Source: Acidipila sp. EB88 (lineage in GTDB: Bacteria; Acidobacteriota; Terriglobia; Terriglobales; Acidobacteriaceae). Taken from it: a stretch of DNA of 64,000 bases. The DNA lies in contig NZ_QWEV01000005.1 in NCBI RefSeq assembly GCF_003858395.1, positions 3,906,001 through 3,970,000 on the forward strand, given 5' to 3'. Below are positions 38,130-45,927 of the stretch, piece by piece. Position 1 is the stretch's first letter. Every line of letters starts with the position of its first letter. A program made the position numbers and the translations under genes. The notes under the pieces are model-generated. The model was not told the origin of the DNA and ran no database searches. It saw only the letters and a list, made by a program, of their open reading frames with translations.

Positions 38130-39626
38130 CTAGCGCGAAGGTGTGGCCGCCCTCGCGATGAGCTTGGAGGTAGAAAAGCCTTCGACCGTCGGAACGATCT
38201 TGACTTCTCCGCCCCAGCTTCGCACTTCCTTTGCCCCTACCACGGTGGATTCGACGTAATCGCCACCCTTCACGATGACATCCGGTTTGAGCGCGATAAT
38301 CAACTCCAGCGGCGTCGGCTCGTCGAACACGATCACGGCGTCGACCGCGGCAAGTGCAGCCAGCACGCGCCCACGGTCACGCTCCTGCACAACCGGCCGC
38401 GTCGGGCCTTTGAGTTCACTTACGGACCGGTCACTGTTGATGGCAACCACGAGGCGATCGCCTTGGCGGCGTGCATCTTCCATCAACGTGATGTGCCCCA
38501 CGTGCAGCAGGTCAAAGCATCCGTTGGTAAACACCACGCGCTGCCCCTTGGAGCGCCATGCACCCACGCGGGTTTGCAGGTGCGCCAACTCCAGCAGCTT
38601 TTCCGAAGCCTGCAGCTCGATCTCAGGCATCAGGCTCGTGATCAGCTCGTCGCGGGTGATCGGCACGGTGCCCACCTTGCTGACGACTACGCCTGCGGCG
38701 ATGTTGGCAAGGCGTACCGCGGCTTCGATCGGCAGGCCACTGGCCAGTGAAAGTGCAAGGGTTGCGATCACCGTGTCGCCCGCGCCGGAGACGTCAAACA
38801 CCTGGCGAGCCACAGCCGGATACGTGTCCGTTCCGCCGGGGCGAACGACCGCTATCCCCTTTTCGCTCAGCGTGACGGTCAGGTAATCGAGTTCAAGCGC
38901 GGGCAGCATCGCCGTGGCCGCTTCGAGCAATGGCTCGATCTCCTTCGGCGGAATCCCGGTTGCAACCGAAAGCTCCTGGAGGTTCGGGCAGATGGTGGTT
39001 GCGCCCCGATAGCGGCTGAAGTCGCGATGCTTCGGATCCACAAGCACGGGGATCCCAAGCCTGCGGGCGGTATCGATCACCTCGCGGCAGACCTGTTCCG
39101 ACAGCACGCCCTTGGCGTAGTCCGAAAGCACCACGGCGCGAACTTCGGGCAGCACCGCGATGATGCCCCGCAGCATGCTCGCGTAGGCGTCTTCCGGGTA
39201 GCCCTTGGTCTTCTCCACGTCGAGACGCAGGATCTGTTGCTGACCGCCGAGGATTCTCAGCTTCGAGGTGGTAGGGTGCCCGTCAACAATGGTGAGCTGT
39301 GTATCCACGCCGACCCTGTCGAGGCAGGCTTCTAAGACAGAACGTTCTTCATCGTTCCCGGCAAACCCGGCAAGTGTCACTTTGGCGCCGAGGCCGGCAA
39401 TGTTCATGGCGACGTTGGCGGCACCGCCGGGCTGCTCGCTCCTGCGCGCCAGTCGCACCACGGGCACGGGCGCCTCCGGCGAAATGCGTTCCACATCGCC
39501 CCAGATATAGCGGTCCAGCATCACATCGCCGATCACGAGTACACGCGTCTCGCGCCAGTCGCCTTCCACGCGGGTCACAATCGGGTGCAGGTCATCCATA
39601 CGGTCTGCGCTCAACCCACCAGTCAT
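38130..39626 (-). CDS. hldE: Bifunctional heptose 7-phosphate kinase / heptose 1-phosphate adenylyltransferase
   Basis: Carries out two steps of ADP-heptose synthesis: phosphorylation of D-glycero-beta-D-manno-heptose 7-phosphate, and adenylylation of the 1-phosphate. The N-terminal PfkB-type kinase has LVIGDVMLDRYIWGDV and the catalytic DVSGAGDTVIA. The C-terminal nucleotidyltransferase has FTNGCFDLLHVGHI with the HxGH motif and VAINSDRSV. I chose ATG at 39626 (498 residues), five bases after the gmhA stop; an upstream ATG at 39665 would overlap gmhA by 34 bases. It forms an operon with gmhA. Confidence 0.94.
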   Translation of the reverse strand: MTGGLSADRMDDLHPIVTRVEGDWRETRVLVIGDVMLDRYIWGDVERISPEAPVPVVRLARRSEQPGGAANVAMNIAGLGAKVTLAGFAGNDEERSVLEACLDRVGVDTQLTIVDGHPTTSKLRILGGQQQILRLDVEKTKGYPEDAYASMLRGIIAVLPEVRAVVLSDYAKGVLSEQVCREVIDTARRLGIPVLVDPKHRDFSRYRGATTICPNLQELSVATGIPPKEIEPLLEAATAMLPALELDYLTVTLSEKGIAVVRPGGTDTYPAVARQVFDVSGAGDTVIATLALSLASGLPIEAAVRLANIAAGVVVSKVGTVPITRDELITSLMPEIELQASEKLLELAHLQTRVGAWRSKGQRVVFTNGCFDLLHVGHITLMEDARRQGDRLVVAINSDRSVSELKGPTRPVVQERDRGRVLAALAAVDAVIVFDEPTPLELIIALKPDVIVKGGDYVESTVVGAKEVRSWGGEVKIVPTVEGFSTSKLIARAATPSR

Positions 39627-39631
39627 CCGAG

Positions 39632-40243
39632 TTACCCGTCCTTCTTCGCGCCGCTCTGCTGGCACCAGGCAAGTTCAATCCAGTCACACAGCATGTGGCC
39701 GCACAGGATGTGGCCCTCCTGCACGCGCGCCGTATCCTTGGTGGGTACACAGATGGCCGCGTTCGCAATGCCGGCCATCTTGTTGCCACCCTGGCCGGTA
39801 AACGCCACGGTATACGCGCCAGCCTGCTTCGCTGCTTCCAGCGCCGCCACAACGTTGGGGCTGTTGCCCGAGGTGGAGATACCGACCACCACATCGCCCG
39901 GCTCGCACAGTGCGATCACCTGGCGACTGAAAATCTGTTCGTAACCGTAGTCGTTACCAATAGAGGTCAGGATGGACGTGTCGGTTGTGAGCGCGATCGA
40001 GGCAAGCGCCTTGCGCTCGCGGCGGAAGCGGCCGACAAACTCTGCTGCCAGGTGCTGCGCATCGGCAGCCGAGCCGCCATTGCCGCACCACAACACCTTG
40101 TTCCCGGCCATGACCGCGTCTGTCATCTCGCGGGCGATTGTTTCCAGCACCGGCTGTTGCGCCTTAAGGTCCTGGATTACCTGGAGATGTTCATCAAAAG
40201 CCTGATTGAAAACCGCTTCGCCCGTCAGCTCCGTCGTCGTCAT
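39632..40243 (-). CDS. gmhA: Sedoheptulose 7-phosphate isomerase
   Basis: A 203-residue SIS-domain isomerase that makes D-glycero-D-manno-heptose 7-phosphate, the first step toward LPS heptose. Family motifs are LWCGNGGSAADAQHLAAEFVG, GISTSGNSPNVVAAL and the C-terminal VQEGHILCGHMLCDWIE with the zinc/active-site residues. Length matches known GmhA. The hldE start lies five bases downstream, and gmhB reads in the opposite direction from the shared 58-base upstream gap. Confidence 0.94.
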   Translation of the reverse strand: MTTTELTGEAVFNQAFDEHLQVIQDLKAQQPVLETIAREMTDAVMAGNKVLWCGNGGSAADAQHLAAEFVGRFRRERKALASIALTTDTSILTSIGNDYGYEQIFSRQVIALCEPGDVVVGISTSGNSPNVVAALEAAKQAGAYTVAFTGQGGNKMAGIANAAICVPTKDTARVQEGHILCGHMLCDWIELAWCQQSGAKKDG

Positions 40244-40270
40244 ACACCCTCTTCTGGTCGTGCTGCGTGT

Positions 40271-40289
40271 GCCCCGCGTGTCGCGGGGC
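40271..40289. promoter_or_regulatory. Perfect GC-rich inverted repeat between gmhA and gmhB
   Basis: GCCCCGCG (40271-40278) and CGCGGGGC (40282-40289) flank TGT. It sits in the short divergent promoter region of two heptose-pathway genes, so it may be a protein-binding site or an RNA hairpin affecting either gene. Confidence 0.4.
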
Positions 40290-40301
40290 GACGCTTTCGC
40301 T

Positions 40302-40889
40302 ATGATATCCCGTGTGAAGACGGCAATTAGTTACAGAGGTATCCAGACAGTCTTTCTTGATCGCGATGGTGTACTCAACCGCAAGGCGCCCGAAGGCGAG
40401 TATGTCTCCCGCTGGGACCTGTTCCACCCGCTGCCTGGCATCGAGGAGGCGCTGCACCGGCTGAACGTTGCCGGCATCGCCGTATATGTCGTCACGAATC
40501 AGCGTGGCGTTGCCCTTGGCCTCTACACTACCCGCGACGTGGAACACTTGCATGCGCGGCTTCAGGAAGACCTACGCGCCCACGATGCGCGGGTCGACGG
40601 CTTCTTCTACTGCCCTCACGACAAGGGTGTCTGCGATTGCCGGAAGCCTAAAACAGGGCTGTTTGAGCAGGCGCGTGCCTTGCACCCAGAGATCGATTAC
40701 GCCACCAGCCTGATGGTCGGCGATTCCGTGTCAGACATCGAGGCCGGGCAGCGCGCGGGCATGCGCACCATCTTCATCGAAGGGGAGCCCGAACGGCAAA
40801 AGCCCGGGGCAGACCGTGGACGAACGCTTGCTGATGCGGTGAGCACATCGCTTGGCGCGGCGGTGGAGTTGATCCTGCGCGACCAGTAA
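40302..40889 (+). CDS. gmhB: Heptose 1,7-bisphosphate phosphatase (HAD family)
   Basis: A phosphatase of about 195 residues that removes the 7-phosphate between the two HldE reactions. The HAD nucleophile motif is VFLDRDGVLNRK, motif 2 is VVTNQRGVALG, and the zinc-binding cysteines are in YCPHDKGVCDCRKPKTG. Motif 4 is MVGDSVSDIEAG. I chose ATG at 40302; an in-frame GTG at 40314 follows a TATGAT hexamer by seven bases and could be a leaderless start. The frame is open to 40206 but that would overlap gmhA. A strong terminator follows the stop. Confidence 0.9.
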   Translation: MISRVKTAISYRGIQTVFLDRDGVLNRKAPEGEYVSRWDLFHPLPGIEEALHRLNVAGIAVYVVTNQRGVALGLYTTRDVEHLHARLQEDLRAHDARVDGFFYCPHDKGVCDCRKPKTGLFEQARALHPEIDYATSLMVGDSVSDIEAGQRAGMRTIFIEGEPERQKPGADRGRTLADAVSTSLGAAVELILRDQ

Positions 40890-40891
40890 GC

Positions 40892-40924
40892 AAGAACCCA
40901 CGCCCGGCGCTGGCGCGGGTTCTT
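40892..40924. terminator. Bidirectional hairpin terminator between gmhB and hldD
   Basis: AAGAACCC (40892-40899) pairs with GGGTTCTT (40917-40924), with a nested CGCC/GGCG inside. It begins two bases after the gmhB stop and lies between convergent genes. Runs of A on the left and T on the right suit both strands. Confidence 0.7.
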
Positions 40925-40995
40925 ACGCAGCGGAGCGGAGCCAGGTCCGCTCTCGCTCCATCGTGCGGTATCGCTGTACCGTGTTCGCGAAAGCC

Positions 40996-41982
40996 CTAGG
41001 CGTTGATCTCGGCCAGGGACTCGAAGGTTTCGCGGACCCCCTCCTCAAGCGGCGTGAACTTGAGGGTGCAGCCAGTCTGCCGCAGCGCATCAAGGTCAGC
41101 CTCGGTGAAGTGCTGGTAGCGTGCATCAAGGTCCTGCGGGAACGGGATGTACTCGATCGGCACCTCTCCGTGCACCGCCATCAATGACTTCGCGACTTCG
41201 TTAAAGGTCCGCGAGGTTCCGGAGCCTGCGTTGACGATGGCGTGGTACTTCTTCTGCTCGGCAGCCGGTACGCCGATGCCCGCAAAGAGCAGGTTCAACC
41301 GGCATAGATCGCGCACGTACACAAAGTCGCGACGCTGCTCGCCATCCGTGTACCCGCCGGAACCGGCGAACAGGCGAACCTTGCCCATTTCCAGCATCTG
41401 CTTGGTGAAGTGGTGGATGACGGAGGCCATGCGGCCCTTATGCTGTTCGCGCGGCCCATACACGTTGAAGTAGCGAAGCCCGACAACCGTGGTGGACACG
41501 GCGCCCTTCTGAAACAGGTCGCGCACATAGTGGTCGAACACCAGCTTCGAGAAGCCATAAACATTGAGTGGCTTCTCGTTGGCATGGGTCGGCGAGAACT
41601 TGCCCGGGCCACTCAGCCCGTACACAGCCGCCGTGGATGCGTACACCAGCGGCGCATCCATCGCGACCGCATAGCGCAACACTTCCTTGGAATACGTGAA
41701 GTTGTTGTCCATCATGTAGATTCCGTCGTCGACCAGAGTGTTGGAGCAGGCGCCCTGGTGCAGGATCGCCTCCACCCGCGGGAGTCCGAGCGAGTTCGCG
41801 GCAAGCGCGCGACGGAACTCATGCTTGTCCATGTAATCCACAAACCGCGCGCCATGGAGGTTCAGCGTCTTGCGGGCGTCGGCAAGATTGTCGACTACGA
41901 GGATATCGGTGATGCCGATGCGATTGAGTTCATGAACGAGGTTGCTGCCGATGAAGCCGGCGCCGCCGGTGACGATATACAT
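40996..41982 (-). CDS. hldD: ADP-L-glycero-D-manno-heptose 6-epimerase
   Basis: A 328-residue short-chain epimerase, the last step of ADP-heptose synthesis. The NAD(P)-binding motif TGGAGFIGSNLVHELNRIG is at the N-terminus. The pattern of the family is clear: HQGACSNTLVDDG, YASTAAVYG, and YGFSKLVFD with the catalytic Tyr-x3-Lys, then GLRYFNVYGPRE. I chose ATG at 41982, preceded by GGGAGAAAG; the open frame extends upstream without homology. It follows the GT9 gene on the minus strand after 43 bases and closes the polysaccharide region on that strand. Confidence 0.95.
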   Translation of the reverse strand: MYIVTGGAGFIGSNLVHELNRIGITDILVVDNLADARKTLNLHGARFVDYMDKHEFRRALAANSLGLPRVEAILHQGACSNTLVDDGIYMMDNNFTYSKEVLRYAVAMDAPLVYASTAAVYGLSGPGKFSPTHANEKPLNVYGFSKLVFDHYVRDLFQKGAVSTTVVGLRYFNVYGPREQHKGRMASVIHHFTKQMLEMGKVRLFAGSGGYTDGEQRRDFVYVRDLCRLNLLFAGIGVPAAEQKKYHAIVNAGSGTSRTFNEVAKSLMAVHGEVPIEYIPFPQDLDARYQHFTEADLDALRQTGCTLKFTPLEEGVRETFESLAEINA

Positions 41983-42025
41983 GATGGACTTTCTTTCTCC
42001 CGGCGCTGCGCCGGGGTGTATCCCG

Positions 42026-43159
42026 TTAGTTCGTGTACGCTGCCGCGGCCGTGGAGCGTGCCCGGCCATCCCGCCAGGCAGCCTCGGCGGCCTGAAACAT
42101 CTCATCCGGCGAGATGCTCGTGAGGCAACGCTTCTGGTTGACCGTACAGACTTCGAGATCGCAGTTTGAGCATGGCAACGGGTGATACACAACCCGATGT
42201 CCATGGCCTGCCGGGTACCAGATGCCAGGCTCCGTCCGCGAGGCGAACGCGATGGCACAAGGCACACCAGCAGCCGCCGCAAAGTGCATTGGTCCGGAAT
42301 CGGGCCCCAGGAAGAGCTCAGTACGCGCCAATGCCGCCGCCGTTACTCTGGGAGCGAGAGCACCGCAGAGGTTCAGAACGCGACCACTCCAACCGGTCGA
42401 TACTTCATCGCTCACCGACGCGTCATCCTTGGCGCCAACGAGGATCAGGCCGTGCTCTGGGTGCGCCGCGGCCAGTTTGTCGAGCAGCGCACGCCAGGAG
42501 GCCGCACCCCAGTCCTTGGCCTGCATCTTGGTTCCGGGTCCACACGCAATGAGCGCTTTCCCCGCTAAAGGTGCGAGAGCCTGTGCAGCTTTCGCCTGCT
42601 CTTCAGGAGTAAGTCGCAGATCCCAGTTGGACAGGTCGTTCACATCGAGCGGGCCGAGCGCAGCGACGGAACGTGCCAGTCGCGCGGCTTCGCTCTCCCA
42701 CAGTCCACCCGTGCCTTGCGGCGGCAGGTTCTCACCCAGCGTGCCGACCGGGAGGCCCACGATGTTGCGCACACCACAAATCAACTGGAAGAACTTGCGA
42801 TCGCGTGCAATGACGGCTTCGCCACGAGGCTTGGTGAGATAGACCAGCAGGTCAGGTCGATAGACACGGATGGAAAGGGCGATTTTGGCGAGGGTCCACG
42901 GATTGCGGGTGCCCACCGCATAACTCATGTAGCCCGTGATCAGGCCGGAGTGGTCGAGGATGGCGGAGGCCGGAGCTGCTTTTCCATGCACAGGGTGGTT
43001 CGAAAGCATGCGCCGCTCGGCATTGGGGAAAAGCCGTGCGACAAGGTGCAAGGATGGCAGGACGACCATGGTATCGCCCAGCGACCCAAGACGATAGATA
43101 AGGATCCGGCGGACGCGGGAGCGTGCCGCCGGATCCGATAGTGCGTTGGCTGTTGCCAT
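42026..43159 (-). CDS. Glycosyltransferase family 9 (heptosyltransferase-like)
   Basis: A 377-residue GT-B enzyme of the ADP-heptose:LPS heptosyltransferase family. The N-terminal motif RILIYRLGSLGDTMVVLPSL and the C-terminal donor site FLGPDSGPMHFAAAAGVPC are diagnostic. The C-terminus has a cysteine-rich segment (PCSNCDLEVCTVNQKRC), common in GT9. Its place directly upstream of hldD supports transfer of heptose to lipid A core or another acceptor. I chose ATG at 43159; the frame extends to 43222 inside the preceding epimerase gene. No strong ribosome site is seen, so translation may be coupled. Confidence 0.88.
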   Translation of the reverse strand: MATANALSDPAARSRVRRILIYRLGSLGDTMVVLPSLHLVARLFPNAERRMLSNHPVHGKAAPASAILDHSGLITGYMSYAVGTRNPWTLAKIALSIRVYRPDLLVYLTKPRGEAVIARDRKFFQLICGVRNIVGLPVGTLGENLPPQGTGGLWESEAARLARSVAALGPLDVNDLSNWDLRLTPEEQAKAAQALAPLAGKALIACGPGTKMQAKDWGAASWRALLDKLAAAHPEHGLILVGAKDDASVSDEVSTGWSGRVLNLCGALAPRVTAAALARTELFLGPDSGPMHFAAAAGVPCAIAFASRTEPGIWYPAGHGHRVVYHPLPCSNCDLEVCTVNQKRCLTSISPDEMFQAAEAAWRDGRARSTAAAAYTN

Positions 43160-43182
43160 GCGATCGATTGCTCTGCCGTCCC

Positions 43183-44172
43183 TTACTTGCCGACGGTGGC
43201 GAGCATCTGGCTCTCGATCCACGCGTAGGTCTTTGCCATGCCATCACGCAGCTTGATGGACGGCTCCCAACCCATGTACTTCTGGATCAGCGTGTTGTCG
43301 GAATTGCGGCCGTTGACACCTTTGGGCGCGCCCAGATTGTACTTGCGCTCAAGCTTGATGCCCGCGATGTCCTCAACGATGTCAACCAGCTGGTTGATCG
43401 TCACCAGCTCGCTTGAACCAAGGTTGATCGGCTCATCGATATCGCTTTCCAGGATCGCCTGCGTGCCCTTGGTGCAGTCGTCGATGTACATGAACGAGCG
43501 GGTCTGGTGGCCATCGCCCCAGATCTCGATCTCATGCTTGCCGCTCTGCTTGGCCTCGATGACCTTGCGGCACATCGCAGCGGGCGCCTTTTCACGGCCG
43601 CCCTCGTAGGTTCCGAGGGGGCCGTACACATTGTGGTAGCGGGCGACGCGGGCGGTGAGGCCGTAGTCCTCCTCGAAGTGCCGGCACATGCGCTCGGAGA
43701 ACAGCTTCTCCCATCCGTAACCGTCCTCGGGCAGTGCTGGGTACGCATCTTCTTCTTTGAGTGCAACCACGTCCGGGTTGGTCTGCTTTTCGCCGTTGTA
43801 CACGCAGGCAGACGATGAGAAGAAGAAGCGCTCAATCCCAGCCTGGCGTGCGGCCATCAGCATGTGTGTGTTGGTCAACACGCTCAGCATGCAGAGCGCC
43901 TTGTTGTTCTCGATGAATCCCATGCCGCCCATGTCTGCAGCCAGCTGGAAAACCACTTCGGTGCCGTCAGCTGCAGTCTGGCAGTTCGCCCGGTCACGCA
44001 GATCGAGCGACAGGTTCTCGACGCCGTCACTGGTCTGGTACCACTCGTCCAGGGGCTTGATGTCGACCGCGCGGACCACGTTCACGCCGTTCGCCAGAAG
44101 ATCTTTCACAAGATGGCCGCCAATGAACCCGCCAGCACCACAGACAACTACTTTTTCGTTTTTGAGCTTCAT
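43183..44172 (-). CDS. GDP-mannose 3,5-epimerase-like sugar nucleotide epimerase
   Basis: A 329-residue extended SDR enzyme. The Rossmann motif is VVVCGAGGFIGGHLVKDLL. Several segments match plant GDP-D-mannose 3',5'-epimerase closely: ADMGGMGFIENNKA, SSSACVYN with the catalytic cysteine, YGWEKLFSERMCRHFEEDYG with Tyr-x3-Lys, GTYEGGREKAPAAMCRK with the second lysine, GDGHQTRSFMYIDDC and GRNSDN. All residues I know to act in the plant enzyme appear present. The product would be GDP-L-galactose (or L-gulose), which plants use for ascorbate and cell walls; here a role in exopolysaccharide is more likely. A generic UDP-sugar epimerase is the alternative. Confidence 0.82.
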   Translation of the reverse strand: MKLKNEKVVVCGAGGFIGGHLVKDLLANGVNVVRAVDIKPLDEWYQTSDGVENLSLDLRDRANCQTAADGTEVVFQLAADMGGMGFIENNKALCMLSVLTNTHMLMAARQAGIERFFFSSSACVYNGEKQTNPDVVALKEEDAYPALPEDGYGWEKLFSERMCRHFEEDYGLTARVARYHNVYGPLGTYEGGREKAPAAMCRKVIEAKQSGKHEIEIWGDGHQTRSFMYIDDCTKGTQAILESDIDEPINLGSSELVTINQLVDIVEDIAGIKLERKYNLGAPKGVNGRNSDNTLIQKYMGWEPSIKLRDGMAKTYAWIESQMLATVGK

Positions 44173-44400
44173 AAGCGACCTTTACTCCCTGTTAAGAAAC
44201 TTGACTCGTTCACCATGTCACAGCCTACTGGCGCTGGACGGCACTGTTTGTAATCTCGCTGACACTCTTGACAGTCCGTCAGCCTTGCTGAGGAGTCCGG
44301 AGGATTGGCCTCAGTATCCTTGGCTCAGCAGCGTGCGTCAAGCAACCGCTTGCCTTTGGTAATGGCTGCTTTACAAACCATCGACTTCTCCGTAGAGCAC

Positions 44401-44422
44401 GCGCGCGGTTTAAATCGCGCGC
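44401..44422. other. GC-rich hairpin spanning the ugd stop codon
   Basis: GCGCGCG (44401-44407) and CGCGCGC (44416-44422) form a 7-bp stem whose eight-base loop GTTTAAAT contains the TAA stop of ugd (minus strand, 44410-44412). Possible mRNA 3' structure or weak terminator. The 237-base gap down to the next gene shows no other gene. Confidence 0.45.
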
Positions 44423-45846
44423 TTCGGCTCCACGAACGATCCTGCCTTGACGAGTACCTCACGTCCGGGCTGGGCATCCTGGCGGCCGACACTCATGTAA
44501 CTGAAGCCATGACTTGCCATGTGCTCAGGCTTGTAGAGGTTGCGGCCATCGAGGATGATCGGATAGCGCAGGCGCTGATGCAGACGCTCCAGGTCAAGTT
44601 CGGCGAACTCCTGCCAATCCGTGAGGATCAACAAAGCATCCTTGCCTTCAGCCGCTGCATAAGCATCGCCGACGTAATGCATGTTTGCAGACGGGGGCAG
44701 GATCTCGGCCGTGCGCTCCATCGCTGCCGGATCGTACGCATCGATAGCGCAACCCTCCTGCAGAAGCTTCTCCACGATCTCGATTGCGGGTGAGTCGCGG
44801 ATGTCGTCGGTGCCGCCCTTGAAGGCAAGGCCGAGCACGCCGAGCTTCTTGCCGCGGAATGTCCACAGGGCCGAACGGACCTTCTGAAAGAAACGTTGCT
44901 TCTGCTCGGCATTGATCTTCTCTACCTCGCTGAGCAAGCCAAACGAGATGCCGAACTGCTCGGCCACGTAGCGGAACGCCGCCACATCTTTCGGGAAGCA
45001 GGAGCCGCCGTAGCCGACGCCTGCCTGCAGAAACTTGGGCCCGATGCGGGCGTCGAGGCCGACACCGTACGCCACCTGCTGTACATCGGCACCAACTGCT
45101 TCGCAGATATTGGCGACCACGTTCATGAAAGAGATCTTGACCGCGAGGAACGAATTGGAAGCGTGCTTGATCAACTCCGCAGCCTTGGTCGAGACATGCA
45201 CGATGGGTGGCAGGTTGCCGACGTGGCAGTGGCCCGGCACGCTGTTGGCCCATTGGTAGTAGCTACCGCCTGTCAGTGGCTCGTAGATTGCGCTCAGGAG
45301 GTCAGCAGCCCGCGGCGCGTCCGTGCCCACCACAATCCGATCCGTATGCAGAAAGTCCACTACCGCGGTGCCCTCGCGGAGGAACTCCGGGTTGGAGGCC
45401 ACATCGAACAACTCCCGCGGCACACCATTGCGCTCCACCACCCGGCGGATCCACTCGTTGGTGTACACCGGAACGGTGCTCTTCTCCACAATCACCTTGT
45501 AGCTGTCGATGGATCGCGCGATCTCGCTGGCCACCGCATCGACGTACGACAGATCGGCGGAGCCGGTGCCGCTCTGGGGCGTCCCGACCGCGATAAAGAT
45601 GGCCTGCGCCTCACGGGTGGCTCCGGCAAGATCAGTCGTGAACGTGATAGAGGTCGGATGATGCCGTTCCAGCAACTCCCGGAGATATTCCTCGTGAATG
45701 GGCACACCGCCAGCCTGCAGCATGGCAATCTTGCTTTCGTCGTTGTCGACGCAGAAAACTTTGTGGCCTATCTCGGCGAAACAGGCGGCAGCCACCAAAC
45801 CTACATAGCCTGAACCAACAACAGCAATACAGACAGGACTCTTCAT
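44410..45846 (-). CDS. ugd: UDP-glucose 6-dehydrogenase
   Basis: A 478-residue enzyme that oxidises UDP-glucose to UDP-glucuronate with two NAD+. The nucleotide-binding motif is IAVVGSGYVGLVAAACFAEIG. FVGTP-like IFIAVGTPQSG, SNPEFLREGTAVVDF and the catalytic cysteine in GVGYGGSCFPKDV are all present. The C-terminal domain contains LGLAFKGGTDDIRDSPA. It lies in the exopolysaccharide operon, 81 bases after an unknown exported protein gene, and its product is a common acidic building block. The stop codon sits in a hairpin loop. Confidence 0.95.
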   Translation of the reverse strand: MKSPVCIAVVGSGYVGLVAAACFAEIGHKVFCVDNDESKIAMLQAGGVPIHEEYLRELLERHHPTSITFTTDLAGATREAQAIFIAVGTPQSGTGSADLSYVDAVASEIARSIDSYKVIVEKSTVPVYTNEWIRRVVERNGVPRELFDVASNPEFLREGTAVVDFLHTDRIVVGTDAPRAADLLSAIYEPLTGGSYYQWANSVPGHCHVGNLPPIVHVSTKAAELIKHASNSFLAVKISFMNVVANICEAVGADVQQVAYGVGLDARIGPKFLQAGVGYGGSCFPKDVAAFRYVAEQFGISFGLLSEVEKINAEQKQRFFQKVRSALWTFRGKKLGVLGLAFKGGTDDIRDSPAIEIVEKLLQEGCAIDAYDPAAMERTAEILPPSANMHYVGDAYAAAEGKDALLILTDWQEFAELDLERLHQRLRYPIILDGRNLYKPEHMASHGFSYMSVGRQDAQPGREVLVKAGSFVEPKRAI

Positions 45847-45927
45847 GCGAGCGGGTACTCCTTTAAACAGCCAGCATCGTGTGCGTTACGGGTATGCAAG
45901 TACTCTAGCGAGGAGGTTCGCAGGAAC

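Noticed and set aside
44896..45813. 305-codon plus-strand open frame across ugd
   Set aside because: Antisense to UDP-glucose dehydrogenase; no independent support.
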